A DNA stretch of 64,000 bases. It comes from Branchiostoma floridae (lineage: Eukaryota; Chordata; Leptocardii; Amphioxiformes; Branchiostomatidae). The position numbers and the translations under genes are program-made. Where the stretch lies: NCBI RefSeq assembly GCF_000003815.2, contig NC_049988.1:13122648-13186647 (forward strand). The letters are read 5' to 3'. A model generated the notes under the pieces. That model was not told the origin of the DNA and did no database searches. It was given only the letters and a program-made list of their open reading frames with translations. Shown here one piece after another: positions 1 to 12,190 of this stretch (positions are counted from its first letter, which is position 1; each line of letters opens with the position of its first letter).

Positions 1-37
1 ATATGTAGGTTCCTAACTTTACTGATCTGCGGCCTTC

Positions 38-170
38 AAGTGTCGCCTGCAAAGTAATGATCAACATGATTTTAAATTTTGTACACATCCATAAAAGTCT
101 TCATATCTATCTTTTATGCCCTAAAATTTGAGTTGTGTACCCAATTTCTAGGTAAAGACTATTGATTACA
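38..170. mobile_element. Fragment related to the inner part of the 14896-15775 element
   Basis: The block GTGTCGCCTGCAAAGTAATG and the following sequence, including a degenerate TTTTGTACA..ATAAAAGTCTT stretch, resemble 15287-15415. It appears to be a partial copy of the same element family. The rest of 1-483 shows nothing recognisable. Confidence 0.5.
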
Positions 171-483
171 CCTACTGATTACTTATTGATCACCCTTCTA
201 CATCTTACTGTTACAATCAAACTTTAATACTAATTGTCAGGAATGATTTCTCATCAAAATCATGAATTCTGAGTCTGAAACAATAAAGTCAGAAGAAGAT
301 TTATATAAAAAATTATATAATATTATATATACATCTCTTAGAAATGTTGAAATGCAAGAAATGAAAACAGATGATGGCCACCTACTTCTACTAGTATCAA
401 ACAAAGCTTCCACCACATGTAAATGCTGATAGTTCACTCTACAATAGCTAGTTACACAGCAATTTGCAAATGATCAAAATGCT

Positions 484-695
484 AATCTCCAAGCAGATCC
501 TACCATAGCATAAAATTGTGTCAAAAGCTGGCAAAGGAGTGTAGCCGGCATATAGGGGTGTGCAATTTCTACCGGAGCATTATAAGATGGTATCAAAAGA
601 TGAAGGAGTGTATCCAATTTACACTCCTAGACTGGCTACACTCCCTTGCCAGCTTTTGATACTATCTCTGCTCTGGTAGGATCTGCTTAGAGATT
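484..695. mobile_element. Inverted-repeat element (MITE-like), ~212 bp
   Basis: The ends AATCTCCAAGCAGATCCTACC and GGTAGGATCTGCTTAGAGATT are inverted copies, and inner blocks such as AAAAGCTGGCAAAGGAGTGTAG return inverted near 630-657. There is no coding capacity. It is a non-autonomous DNA transposon or foldback relic. Confidence 0.75.
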
Positions 696-782
696 ATGAA
701 AATGCACACTCACTACTTTACTTTACTTTACTTACTACAATATACATGATAGAGACTATCATTACATCACTTTTCTCCTTAC

Positions 783-900
783 CTGCCTATCTGGTACATT
801 ACTCTTGTCCCAGAAGCCAAGGCCAAGGGCAAGCTTACAGCTAAACAACACCTTCTGTGCTAGTGAAGGTAGCCTCCAATTCGGCCACGGATTCAGAAAC
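783..900 (-). CDS. NAPE-PLD-like variable exon, copy 4 (39 codons, most diverged)
   Basis: The acceptor is TTTCAG and the donor GTAAGG. The exon encodes FLNPWPNWRLPSL and ends WDKSNVPDRQ, so the GSGD and IPSQE blocks of the other copies are altered, but there is no stop and the splice sites are intact. The spacer to copy 3 is 49 bases. Confidence 0.7.
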
Positions 901-2450
901 CTGAAAGTGATTAAAATCCCTTGTGAGTGGATGTTCCTCTCTCTCTTACCTCCTGTGAGGGTATAACACACCTGTCCCCAGAACCTACGGCAAATGTCCA
1001 GAATGCTCTCACCGCGTCTCTCAGAGTAGGCAGAGCCCAGCCTGGCCATGGGTTTTGAAACCTAGGGAAAGAAAACTCCCAGTTAGCCTTGTCTGGATAC
1101 AATATTTATGAACTTACCTCTTGTGAAGGTATGTTGCTGTGGTCCCCAGAACCTGTAGCAAACTTCCACATCATTTTCATCCCCTGAGTTCCAGATGGGA
1201 AGCACCAATTTGGCCATGGGTTAACGAACCTGGTGGGAGAAAAGTAAACCTCGGTTGTCAGTGACTCTATGTCTACATGCTCACCTCCTGACTGGGAATG
1301 GAACTGAGGTCCCCCGAGCCTGTGGTAAACTTCCACATCAGGTGGAACATGTTTGGTGAGCCAGTAAAGGAGGGCAGGGCCCAGCCTGGCCACGGGTTCA
1401 CAAACCTGAGGGACACACACCAAGGTTCAGGGTTTTCTCTTATTATCTATTCTCTAAACTCTAAGTATCATTCCTATTTCAATTCCTTCTATTAGCTATA
1501 GTATATGTACTCATTTACTGTAATTCACTTTGTCTTTACAGTACCAAACTTTCACAGTCAGAGAAAATTTGACTTGTTCTCGAGATCACGGTTAACGAAT
1601 CATTTGTTATGTTCACCAAAACGAATTATTGGTTATCGGTAATGATAAGTCATTTTACAGTCATCACTGTGAAAACTGTGAACATAAAAGTACATAGAAA
1701 AAAATCAGGAATTATTGGGAATTCGGAAAAGGGTCTATTTGCTCAATGACACATATTTCCCTATATCCAGCTAGAAAATATAAAATAAACATAACACTAC
1801 TACAATTACAATGTGTTCTCCAAACAAAAGTTAGTTCAAATCAGTAGATAGCACATAAGAAGGGAATATTAGTATGTCTAAATATAATGCAATGACTAAA
1901 ACATGAACAAATGTTGTACTTTCATATTAAGCATATTTAAATGATAAAATGAAATTGAAAAACATAAAGATAAACATGGGACTACTAGTATGTCAAGTGA
2001 CTGAACTAAATAAAGAAGTTATCAAACACATTTTGAAGCATAGATCTAGAGAACATAGAACAAGAATTCCAACAAAAAACACATAATTCTTTCCAATTTC
2101 TGGTCTATTTTCTAATGCTGTCTAGAATTCTATCATGCGCATGTGTATATGCATATGTCAAAAACAGTTCGGGTATATTGTTACATTTGAACAAGAATGC
2201 ACAAAGAATGCTTTCATCACAACAGAATATAGTTTAATGCTATATAACAAAAAAAAGAACACTCTCTCAAATCACTGTTTGAAATATGCTTGATTATTAG
2301 TGCAGAATGTATCAAAATTTCAAACACAAGGATATCATGAGGTGACTTTGCCCTTAATTACCTGCCATTCTTCCTCATAGAGTGAGTGAGTCCATCACCA
2401 GCAGCAGCAGTGGCACCTTCTACTTCTACTGAACTATCTACTGAGGCCAT
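783..2450 (-). CDS. NAPEPLD: NAPE-PLD-like phospholipase, 5' part with four alternative second exons
   Basis: N-acyl-phosphatidylethanolamine phospholipase D is a zinc metallo-beta-lactamase-fold enzyme that releases N-acylethanolamines such as anandamide. Exon 1 is 2362-2450: it starts MASVDSSVEVEG, ends RKNG plus two bases of an Arg codon, and is followed by GTAATT. Four candidate second exons lie downstream (1285-1405, 1118-1229, 950-1061, 783-900). Joined to exon 1 they give NGRF(V/Q/L)NPWP.W, which fits the conserved N-terminal GRFVNPWPTW segment of vertebrate NAPE-PLD, followed by IPSQE at the place of its VPSSKEEL. The zinc-binding catalytic exons are not in the window and would lie beyond the left edge. 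Assignment rests on remembered family sequence; another lactamase-fold hydrolase with the same leader is possible. Intron 1 (1406-2361) shows nothing I recognise. Confidence 0.72.
950..1061 (-). CDS. NAPE-PLD-like variable exon, copy 3 (37 codons)
   Basis: The acceptor is CCCTAG and the donor GTAAGA. The exon encodes FQNPWPGWALPTL, FWTFAVGSGD and RCVIPSQE. The spacer to copy 2 is 56 bases. The middle of the exon is the variable part; the NPWP and IPSQE ends are kept. Confidence 0.75.
1118..1229 (-). CDS. NAPE-PLD-like variable exon, copy 2 (37 codons)
   Basis: The acceptor is CACCAG and the donor GTAAGT. The 112-base exon encodes FVNPWPNWCFPSG, MMWKFATGSGD and HSNIPSQE. The spacer to copy 1 is only 55 bases. 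Entry and exit phases match copy 1. Confidence 0.75.
1285..1405 (-). CDS. NAPE-PLD-like variable exon, copy 1 (40 codons)
   Basis: This is the copy nearest exon 1. It begins after CTCAG, contributes one base to an Arg codon, and encodes FVNPWPGWALPSF, a middle with MWKFTTGSGD, and SSIPSQE, then GTGAGC. Its 121 bases leave the next junction in phase 0. It is three codons longer than copies 2 and 3. Confidence 0.75.
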
Positions 2451-3512
2451 CTCCTTGTCTTCAGGGAGTCCAATGCCAGACTAAAACCTGAAATTTGCAA
2501 AAAGAAAATTTCAACATTAAAAATATATTCACAAAAAGACTTGCTTTTCCGTAAGCAATTAATATGAGTTCAGAGAAATGTAAATTACACACTTAAAAAA
2601 TATAGTATTTCAAGCCTCTCTTCTGCTTTTTATGGCATATTCTTAGTGAAATGTTTCACATCTTCCATAATAAGATTAAGTTTATGTTGTATACCTTAAT
2701 AATGAACACTCTTTCAAATCATCATTTGATGTCTGCTTGATTACTATTAGTAACGTTACTAGTAAGTATAACGTTATGTACGTAACATCAATGATTAAAA
2801 ATTGAAGACAATACAAATGGATATTGATATTTCGACTTTTTGGCAAACCAAGGTTATATACACATTCCTTGGACAAACTTATAATTGCTGACGTCATTAA
2901 AACATCAATATTTCCAACATTTTAAAGACTGTAAAGCCAAATAAATATGCTACCTGTGAAATACTGATTTTCTAAATAAGTCCTTTATATCACCTTTCTT
3001 CAGTTTTTGTGGTGTTTGCTGTTGCTGCCCTTTGTTGGTTAGTATCTCGCAAAACTTAAGTGCTGAGTCATGGCCTAGGGCAGTTGGATCATGTCAGTGT
3101 GTTAACACTTCAACTTTCAAGCAGAGGTTTAGGGGGAAGATTTGTGACCTTCTTATCATATCCGTTCTCTGTTGTGGCCCCAATGGCAATGGGTATATAT
3201 TAAGGTCACAATTTTCCGCAACAATCTCTGCTAGTAGGAGACTGCTGATTAGTCAGTGCAAGGAGCTTTTATTTGGTCAGTGTGTCGCGGTTTTTTTTTC
3301 CCCCTACCTACTAGTATGCACCCCCTCCCCCCCCCTCCCCTTCCGGGTTCCTATTAAAAACCGAATCTTTCCGCCGTGTTTTCGTACGGTTTGACAAGAA
3401 ATGACAAGGGGATAAACTCTAAACTATCAGAAAACGCTTTACCTCTTCAAATGTTGGAGACCCTGTTGTTTAACCGATACTAGGCACCACTTTCTCCTTC
3501 GTTTTGTAACAC
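2451..3512. other. Intergenic stretch, no gene seen
   Basis: This is the upstream side of the NAPE-PLD-like first exon. It contains AT-rich DNA and a C-rich run near 3300-3345. I find no supported exon; the short open frames have no family signature or splice context. Confidence 0.5.
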
Positions 3513-4902
3513 ATCAGTCGAACCGCAGAGCTCTATGCGCATCATGTTCTGCGCAGGTTCTCTGGACAGGTCATAAGCCAGAACGCAGTTTGTCCTGGTT
3601 TGACCCCGCTGCATGCGTATAAACAACTGCCTGTTGTGCAACAAAAAGACCTCAGACCTACATAATGCTTATACTTTTTCACATCTACAGGATTTGCCCA
3701 GCACAGCCATGTGGATATTTATTGCATTGCAAAAGTTCAGCCAACGTTGTGGCCCCCGAAACAAAGCAATTTTCGGTCTGTGTATTTGTGATTATCTTTT
3801 CTCCAGTTTGCCGGGGCACAGTCAGTTTTGCCCACAGTCGGACAGTCCATTTCCTCACCTTCACATTGATACCAAACTTGAAGGGTAAATTTTAGGAGAA
3901 ACGGTTTTGCCCCCAAAAAAACTATAGCCATGTCAAATTCCCCGGCGTCTTTTTTCGAATGAGAAACCGCACACACTGATCTTTCACTATGCTTTACAAA
4001 ACTCAGCCATGATGTTTTGACATAATTACGCTTGCACATGAATCCTACTTATTCTGGCTTCTGGATAATGTTAGTTTTATTTTGGTGGGCTTCCCGAAAT
4101 CTATTTGCGACGGCAAGACTTGAGCCGTTAGTTATATCAACTTTTCCAAATGCTGGTTGAACTTGCAACATTAGGCCTGCCCCCCGCGGCACGAATATGG
4201 AACGTACCGGCTGGGTTCCACCGTTCGAACCCAGGTTCGGACCAGGAGTTCGAAACAGATTGACTCAAAATATGATGAATCTTAAAAACTCTTACGTTGT
4301 ACTAAAACTCTGTGTCTATGTTTGTTTGATTATCATCATGCCACTTATTATATTGCATGTGACAGCCGCACCCATTCAGATTCTTGTACCAAGAAATGAG
4401 GTCTGTGACACAATGCGAAATGTATAAAAATGGGTCCGTCCGCAGGGTAGTGTGCTTTGGTAGCTACAACCAGACTGAAACTTCACCACTGTGATTTGCG
4501 CATGTTCGCAGTTAATTTGGGGGCAAAACCGTTTCTCCTAAAATTTACCCTTCAAGTTTGGTATCAATGTAAATGTGAGGAACTGGACTGTCCTACTGTG
4601 GACAAAACTGATTGTGCCCCGGCCATCTGGAGAAAATATAATCACAAATACACAGACCGAAAATTGCTTTTTTTTGAGGGGCCACAGCGTTGGCTGATCT
4701 TTTGCAATGCAATAAATATCCACTTGGCTGTGCTGGGCAAATCATGTAGATACGAAAAAGTATAAACATTATGTATATCTAACGTGTCTTTGTTTCAAAA
4801 TAAGCTGTTGTTTACACCCATGCAGCGGGGTCAGTCCGTGACCCGGCGTAAGCCGTATTTCAGAGAATAACGCGTTCTACGGTGACCTGCGGTTCGACTG
4901 AC
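3513..4902. mobile_element. Long foldback element with arms of ~400 bp
   Basis: The outer arm ends ATCAGTCGAACCGCAG (about 3513) and CTGCGGTTCGACTGA (about 4887) are inverted copies. Long inner stretches are also inverted copies: 3600-3935 against 4512-4832, including GACCCCGCTGCATG and its complement. The open frames at 3737-4039 (-) and 4457-4765 (+) share the peptide LGAKPFLLKFTLQVWYQC only because they sit in the two arms. A central 0.6-kb loop shows no transposase. Confidence 0.75.
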
Positions 4903-5309
4903 ATCGCCCGCTCGGTCGAGAAAATTTAGGTCAGAGGTTAAAGTTGAAGACAAGTTTGACCTCGCCTCGTTCCCAGACTACTATCCGCTCTCACGTGAAA
5001 CTGCTCTGGATACGAGATTGCTGAGACCTGATTACACTATTGATTGTAATACGTCATACCTGATTACCCAATAACTGTCTGCGGACTAGAAAACAACCGC
5101 CTTTAATAGCTACGTCAGACTTTTGTGGTCTACAAAAATATTTTCTTCTCCTTTTCCCTCACATACTAAGTACTTGATAGCATATGCTGTGAAAGTACTT
5201 TGCCGACTTTGTCAGTAATAAAAGTTGGCATCGCCCACGGCTGTACTTTGGTCGCTTTATCTTTGGCGGCTTGTCCTCAAACACCGAGAACTGAGTATGT
5301 TTACTCACT

Positions 5310-5315
5310 CACGTG
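5310..5315 (+). promoter_or_regulatory. CACGTG E-box 35 bp upstream of receptor 1 ATG
   Basis: The site reads CTCACGTGCC, and a second one, CTCACGTGAA, lies at 4990-4999. TFEB/TFE3 CLEAR elements of lysosomal genes have a CACGTG core, so the location is suggestive. A hexamer match alone is weak evidence. Confidence 0.35.
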
Positions 5316-5349
5316 CCTGTCAGGCGTATTTGACGTTAGAACTTTCAAA

Positions 5350-8300
5350 ATGGCGGGTGCAAAACTGTTCAGACTACGCCATACACTGACGTTATTTCTC
5401 GTCGTCCTGATAACTTCTGAGCTGGTTTCTCAAGTCAGGTCCCAAACCTGCGTGAAGAAAATGTCATGCGCATGCGAGATGGACGATAAGTCGGGTTACA
5501 TAGACCTCACGTCTGTCCAGTCGTCGGGTAAACCCAGGTAAGTAACTCTGGAAACTTAAACTTGTCAAAACATATGGCTGAGCAATGCAATTAAGTTATT
5601 AAACTTGATCACAAACAGTTCATTTTAGCGTCATATATGCACAATGGTCAAGCATAAGTCTTCTGAATACGTGGCCCGTACAGGTTTCAATTGTTCTTCA
5701 TATGCAAAATGTAAAAGTACATTTAATTGATACAAGACTTTTATGTGTTGCTACTATCAGTTGTGACGCACGGACTTTGTGAGTACGTCAATAGAAACTG
5801 AAGTTAAGCTTCATGGGAGAACCGAAAAAGAGACAAACAAAGACTGGTTTGTGATTGCCTCTCTTCTTGTGAATTAATGTATCAGACATCGTTGAAATAG
5901 TGTTGTTAATACATTATTCCATCATATTTACAAGGCCTACACTCTCATAGGTTCAAGGACGTGACTCCCACGGATTTTGGACCATGGCTGTACTCCTGGA
6001 ACCCGTGTGAATCTTTCTCTATGTCTCAGTGCTCCAATGTGGCAGTAAGCTTCCTCCTGATGTTTTTTTAAGATTCTCAAATCATGTACTGTATAATGTA
6101 GATCTTTGTCTTCACATATAACGTTAGATGTATGGCGAATTCTATATCCACAACCATGTACCTACATGACCCGACATTTCGGTGCTTCGATCCGTGACCT
6201 TCCTCTGCCCATTGCTATTGGCATAATGATTGTTTCGCGGTACTCTGCTCAGCAACTAGTTATCACTGCAGGGTTACAGATGTAGTCACAAACGGAGGTA
6301 TTGTGACATTACAAACATACTGTCCAGCATATGTAAATTGATTAAACTATTCCTTACGTATGCTGTCCCAAACGGAACTGAGTTTGAAAAGCCCCTGGGT
6401 CTTATTCACCTTAAAATGCTCCTTTTGCTTGACCGCAAACAGCATCGGTATCGTGTGCACAACGGTTAATCAAAAAGATTCAAAGATCCACAAAGTTTCT
6501 GAAAGATGACATGATTCTAGCTTTCATGAACACACATTTGTGAATAATATGTACTTTATTTGCATCTCCTTTTCTTTGTCATGGCGATACGAACAGGCAT
6601 GTCAAGTCAGTAGCACCGACACAACACAGTCCTTTGACATCGGTATTCAAGATTCTGTCACCTTCAACAAGGATGTAAACGACAACTGGGTGCTGACATA
6701 CACGAGCAGAGATGGGACAAAGTAAGGGTATCGTTCAATTTGTAGAGTACTACATAACAATAATAATGATGATAATAATCATCTGCATCTCATTCGCTTC
6801 AACTACTCAGGTGGTTTTATTCAGTGCTTATAGTAAATGACACCACATATACCTCAGACTGGGTTATCCACCATTCAATTGTACTTACTTAATATTTATC
6901 CTCTTCCTCCCATGTGGGATATAAGGCCATTGATTATAAGTCATGCATTCTCTCTTGACATTTATGTGTTTGAATTCAATTTGAAACACGCATATATCGG
7001 TCTAATGAACTAATAATTTTCCATCACATTTGAGTCATTTTAATTTTCTACCGTCTTTTGAAAACATATCAATTTCTTTGGTTGCTATAAGACACACAGA
7101 AATATGGTTACCTGTTGTGATTTTGGTTACAGAACTCTAAATGTAGTTCTGGAGTGTACACAGAACAGTGATGACCTCACAGTAACAGGCGAAGTATCAA
7201 CGAATGCTTACGTGAGTATAGCAGAATTTCCGCTCTTTGAAAACTTAAGCACCCCCCTCCCCGAATTGGTCTATGGGTTTGCTCCAGAATTACTAATGTT
7301 TTCCCCTGTTACGAAAAGCCGTGTATCATGAACTGTAGCATTGTCTGATTGGGTAATTCTATCGTGTTTTTTTGTTTTGTTTTTGTAAGATTCTACCTCT
7401 GTTCAATTTTCTGCTTAAGTACAGTTTTCATTATCAAAAGTTGAATAGTTAAACTATGAATCAATTTCCGTAATGCCCCATTTCCACTGGATTGCGATTG
7501 CTGAGCGACCGTAAAGTGACCCAATTTGATTTCGTTGACATTGACCATTTATTTCATTATGGGAATACGAGACATGATACTGTTCTTTGCCTTTGAAATT
7601 CGTTGCAATCTTTTAAATCATTCGTCGCTCAGCGGTTGCAGCACAGTCGCAGTCTCCAGTGGAAATGACGTGTTAGGACAAACAAGCCAAAGCCAATTAC
7701 TTAAATTACTACTGTTTACTTTTACATGTGACAATAGATGCTACCAAATGTTGTTATGCAGATTTTGAATTTTTGCCACATTTCAAAAGACTCTACCAGG
7801 CTCCTCGAATCATAAATCAAATAGCAGAAATTGGACAAATAGAGGGAATAGTTTGATGTGGGAGTCACCAGGCCAGAGGAGTCAGTACAGGACCCCATTT
7901 GTCCAATTTCTAATATTTGACCAACAATACTAGTACTCAGAGCCTGGTAGAGGCTAACTTTTCAACGTTCATCAAGGTAAAATACCCGGACAATGTTGCC
8001 ATGGTTACATATCAATATACATTTCTTACCTTTACATAGCAATTCACGTTAGTGAGTCGACACAGCTGCGTGAAGCAAGGGCCCTGGCCTGGACTAGCCG
8101 CCAGTATAAGCTTTGGATCCGTTCTGTGTATAATGTAAGTTTTACTTTTAGTACGAATTCAATAGTTTGATTTATGTAAACGTTTATTTGAATGAAATAA
8201 CGTTAAACATCAGTTCACCTACTACTTCTTGTGTGCAATGTGCCCAACGTTTACAAAACACCAAATATGTAGATGAAACTGCGTCTCATAGAGTTTCCAT

Positions 8301-8999
8301 GGAGTAATTATAAACTTTATCTATGTCTGTATGTCTATTCATAATGTTCATGTAATACGATGTACAACATGCTTCTTCCACAGATTCTTCCCCGGAATTT
8401 TCCTGTACTGTGCGGGAGGAGTCGCCTTTAACAAATTGGCGCGAGGAAAAAGCGGCAGAGACCTCGTACCTAACGTCTACTTCTGGTCAGAATTACCCGG
8501 AACAATAAAGGTATAGTCATCACTGACTATTTGGTTTCCGACCTTCGTGAAAAATGGAGGTATAGTTTTTGCTTTTTCTGTTGTTTTGTATGTGTCTTCA
8601 CACTAACGACTTAAGAACCTCAGGACGGTCTGTAATGATATTTGGTATGTGGACGGGTGTTTTAAACATAACGGTCAAGATCGATTATGAGTCCCCTGGC
8701 GACCGATTTTGATAATGCAGCAGAACCTCAAGTTGTTAGATTGTGTTTGGTGTTTTCAAACGAGGTGTTTTGATAACATTGTTGATAAAAGTATCGAAGT
8801 TTGATTGCGAATTTTAGCCAAGGACTCTTAGTTTTTATGATGTATATCTTAAAGCACGACTGACACATTGGCAAATCAACAACAAAAAAAACAGATCTTT
8901 CTAGAATATTTCAATTTGTATTTTCAGGACGGCTACAGGTTTGCAACGAGCCCCTGTAGAGGTGCTACGGCAGGAGACACGAACTACGACAAAATCTGA
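5350..8999 (+). CDS. M6PR-like: Cation-dependent mannose-6-phosphate-receptor-like protein (receptor 1)
   Basis: Exons are 5350-5537, 5951-6044, 6597-6721, 7133-7211, 8040-8134, 8384-8510 and 8928-8999, giving 259 residues, close to the usual size of cation-dependent M6P receptors. The start is the ATG opening a clear signal peptide (LFLVVLITSELVS). The ectodomain has CACEMDDKSGYIDL, LYSWNPC and CQVSSTD blocks as in MRH domains. The membrane span crosses the exon 5/6 junction, followed by LVPN.YFW.ELPG.IKDG, which aligns with the stretch after the span of M6PR. The tail ends NYDKI, a YxxPhi sorting signal. Gln (ACQ), Glu (TGE) and Tyr (NAY) of the sugar site are present, but the Arg is Lys (GTK). 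The juxtamembrane PCACP motif is degenerate, with one Cys left. Role inferred: endolysosomal lectin-like receptor. Confidence 0.85.
7785..7961. mobile_element. MITE-like inverted repeat in receptor 1 intron 4
   Basis: The ends CTCTACCAGGCT and AGCCTGGTAGAGG, and inner blocks GAAATTGGACAAAT and ATTTGTCCAATTTC, are inverted copies. It has no coding capacity. Similar ends (CTACCAGAC and GCCTGGTAGG) occur near 57514-57580. Confidence 0.65.
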
Positions 9000-9796
9000 G
9001 GACAGTTTTGTTGCATACTATCGACACGCAATGTCTTTTTCATGTCTCTACTGTTTATAATAGCATGGAGAATTCGAAGCCCCCAGAAATGTGCGTAGAA
9101 ACATCAGAAAGATATATAGAAACGTCAGATATCTATAGACTATATTTAGTAGATATTTTACGTTATTGCGTCTGTGTGCTTACCCTTGCAATTGGCATTA
9201 GATTTTAAAAACACTTTATCAATCATACTAAATTTTAGTATGTGGTCAGCCAGATATAACAATTTGATATTGTTATAGCTTAACGTTTATGCCTTATAGT
9301 TTCGTCATCAGCTGAGACGCCGTCACAATATCAAATTTACATAATGTATATGATTGCTGTATAAGTCAAACTGATCTGGCTATTTCGCGGACCTCAGTGT
9401 CCGAAATAAGTAGATAAAATAACATATAATGTTACAGTCTTTGGTGATGAAGACTTAGACAGATATCTTTGTACATGAATAATTCCTTTGTCTTGTTAAA
9501 ATTCTGTGTGCAGTAAGCCAGTATACGCAGAAAATATTTTCTGTAAATGCAAAGCCTATGGGACAGTGGTATTGCTGCGTACAGTAGAATTGATGGTTGT
9601 AGACACTGCAATCAAGTATAACTTTGAATGATATACTCAGGGCTCTAAAGAGAATCTGGAGTATGTGCAGCATCAAGCTGATCATATATTCTTATTAAGT
9701 CATACAATATCGATGTTTTGATAACCTTTTACTGTAGCTCACAGTTTATGTAATAGATTGCCTGTAAATATCCTAGCCTTTACTGTGATTGCTGTT
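9000..9796. other. Intergenic stretch, no gene seen
   Basis: This is the convergent 3' space between receptor 1 (+) and the first sulfotransferase (-). I find no exon, hairpin array or RNA gene that I can support; both 3' UTRs probably lie here. Confidence 0.5.
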
Positions 9797-12190
9797 TTAG
9801 ACATGATCATAGTATTGTCTTTTCAAAAGTCCAGCCCATCCAGGTCGCTCTTTTCTTAACAATGTGCAAAATTTGACGTCTATAGAAAACCTAGCGTTCC
9901 ACTTCGACTTCTCAAGCCATAATACAGGTGCTTTATGTGGTGTTCTGCAATAGTGGCCTACATCAGCTAGTATGTTTTGAAACTGTGTGACCTCCTCGAC
10001 AAAATCCTGTCCTTCTTTTGCGATTTCTTTTGACAACTTTGCGTAAAAATGGTTGTAGATCGCAAAGTCTGCTGCGCTGAAGTTTTTAAAGTTATCCAAC
10101 ATTTTCTGTGTAAAATTGTTCTTCATGTCAGACCCCTTCAGTTGCACGGATTCGCCTTTAAACTTATAAGATCGACTCTTGAGCCTGGTGCCTTTTCGGT
10201 AGATGATGTCCCTCAGTGACCAACACATGCGACGTTTCAGCATCACCAGTGATTCGTCTAGTCGCTCCAAAACCATCACTGTCGTAAAATCTTCGTCCAG
10301 CTCTTCGATGTAACGTTTTACGGCATCCGGGTCCGTACGACGTTTTTCTTCAAGGCCAAGATCATGCGCAATGCAGTTTCGAATGCAACCGTAATCATAG
10401 ATCGAGCCCGCTCCGGTTTTGAGCGGTGGATGAAAACGTTTCTCCCAGTACCAAGGATCGTTCATAAAAATCTTCACGGGAGAAGTCCTATTTTTAGTTA
10501 CAGAATCCGACATTCCAGTGAAAAAATTGTGCAAGTGGAAATAGTTAAAAGCCGAACTTATTCGACTTGACGGTTCTCTGAGAATTGTGACAAATTTTGT
10601 GTCTGGTGGCATCAGCTTTAGAAACATTTCCTTGTCATAAACATTGTGATGGTTGAAGATGTTCCACTGTTTCCCGCCAGGGGTCGCTCTGTAGGATTTG
10701 CTTGTGATGTTGTGAGGTTTTCCGATCCATGCTCTTCTGGTACGCATTGGAAGAGCCACTATCAACTTGTGGTTATAGGCGTAATGGAAGAAGATGGCCT
10801 GGATTGTAGAGGAGCCACATTTGTGCACCTATAGATTGAAAATATAGGACAATGAGAACAAGTCTTAGTGTACTTTGTAACATTTCTTGGCCCTTTGGCG
10901 AGAGATAGAACCAAGGGCACAACAAACAAATGATACATGTATGTCAATGGTACAGCAAAACGAATGTGATCGAAATGTTAACGTTAGAATGAATGAAGAA
11001 ATGTTGCATATTGAGCTTATCGTTTGCAATTACTGATAACGTTATATGTTCTTTTGACAATACGTTGTGTCTTACAGAACAGTAAGAAACTCGATACCAG
11101 AAGTAGATTTGACTAATCTTACAGACCTAATAAAGCTACGATAGGTAAATACATAAAGAATTGCTTTGTTGTGAGAAAAGATGATGACACGTATACTCCA
11201 TCTGATTGTATGACGATTCGATATTCTAATTTGGTTTTCTATATTGTTTAGTCAGCAGAAGTCTAAGACTTATCATGTATCTCTATTTTGTAGTTTATAG
11301 TTTTTTGTTGTGACAATAAAGCTTCTAGTTTCTAAGTATGGGCAACAGTACTGACCTTGGCAAACACGAAATTATTCTGTCTGGTACACTGCATCTTCGC
11401 TGTTTGGTTTGACGTTTCTAGGTTCCCCTCATCACTTATCCTATAGGAAAACATACGATTTTTTTTTAAATAACAAGATAAAGTCATGTTGCGTGGAATA
11501 CAACGGTACAACTGGTATGTATTGTCCAACATTAACAACAAATTGAAACATTCAAAATTTTCCTAGATTTGTTGATTTATTCATTATTGTGAATTTCTCG
11601 CTGCTTCTGTGTACGTATTTTCCTGTCAACAACTTTGAACCCGGGCCAACCAACCTTCCCATCCTGACAGTCTCCAGTTACACCACCTTTTGCCTCACAT
11701 CATGACACACTGCAATATTCATATATCTACAAACACCCACCAAGACTAGACAAACATCCATAAGGACCTAAAACAGTGTCCCTGTCTACACTTTTAAACT
11801 TAAGTATGTCATAGACATGGGGACTGCATCCAGACCTATTTGAGTACCACTTCTCATATTGGCGCTACCACCGACACAACTAGGACAGCCTTATTACCCG
11901 CATGGGTATCGACTGGCTGTGGTTCAAGGTAAAGATTCAAGGTAAAGATAGACAGTTGTCAATAAAAGTATGTAATCATATGACATTACAAGAAGATTTT
12001 ACAGTACTTACTGACTGGAGCCTGGAAAGGCTCGTTGTTTGTAGTGAAAGTTAAGACCAGTGGTCAGGTTCATGAAATGGTAGTTACGAATGTTGACCGT
12101 CCTTGGAAGGTAGTCCCCGGTGTAGAACAGAGCTATTGTCAGTACAGACAGTAACGACAATATGTTGAGAGCCAAAATCTTCCGATCCAT
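9797..12190 (-). CDS. GAL3ST-like: Galactose-3-O-sulfotransferase-like enzyme 1
   Basis: Exons are 12012-12190, 11356-11440 and 9797-10828, giving 431 residues, a normal length for the Gal-3-O-sulfotransferase family. These Golgi enzymes move sulfate from PAPS to the 3-OH of galactose on glycolipids or glycans. Residues ~5-25 form a type II signal anchor (ILALNILSLLSVLTIALFYTG). The PAPS 5'-phosphosulfate loop is FVFAKVHKCGSSTIQ, made across the exon 2/3 junction, and the 3'-phosphate segment is TILREPSSRISSAFNYF. Exon 1 ends CA before GTAAGT, and the next exon supplies G. The 1-kb last exon holds almost the whole catalytic domain. It is a tandem paralogue of 13664-17159. The exact acceptor sugar cannot be told from sequence. 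Confidence 0.87.

Noticed and set aside
3737-4765. Two open frames sharing LGAKPFLLKFTLQVWYQC, a possible gene family
   Set aside because: They lie in the two arms of a foldback element, so the similarity is from DNA inversion. There is no start context, splice pattern or family signature.
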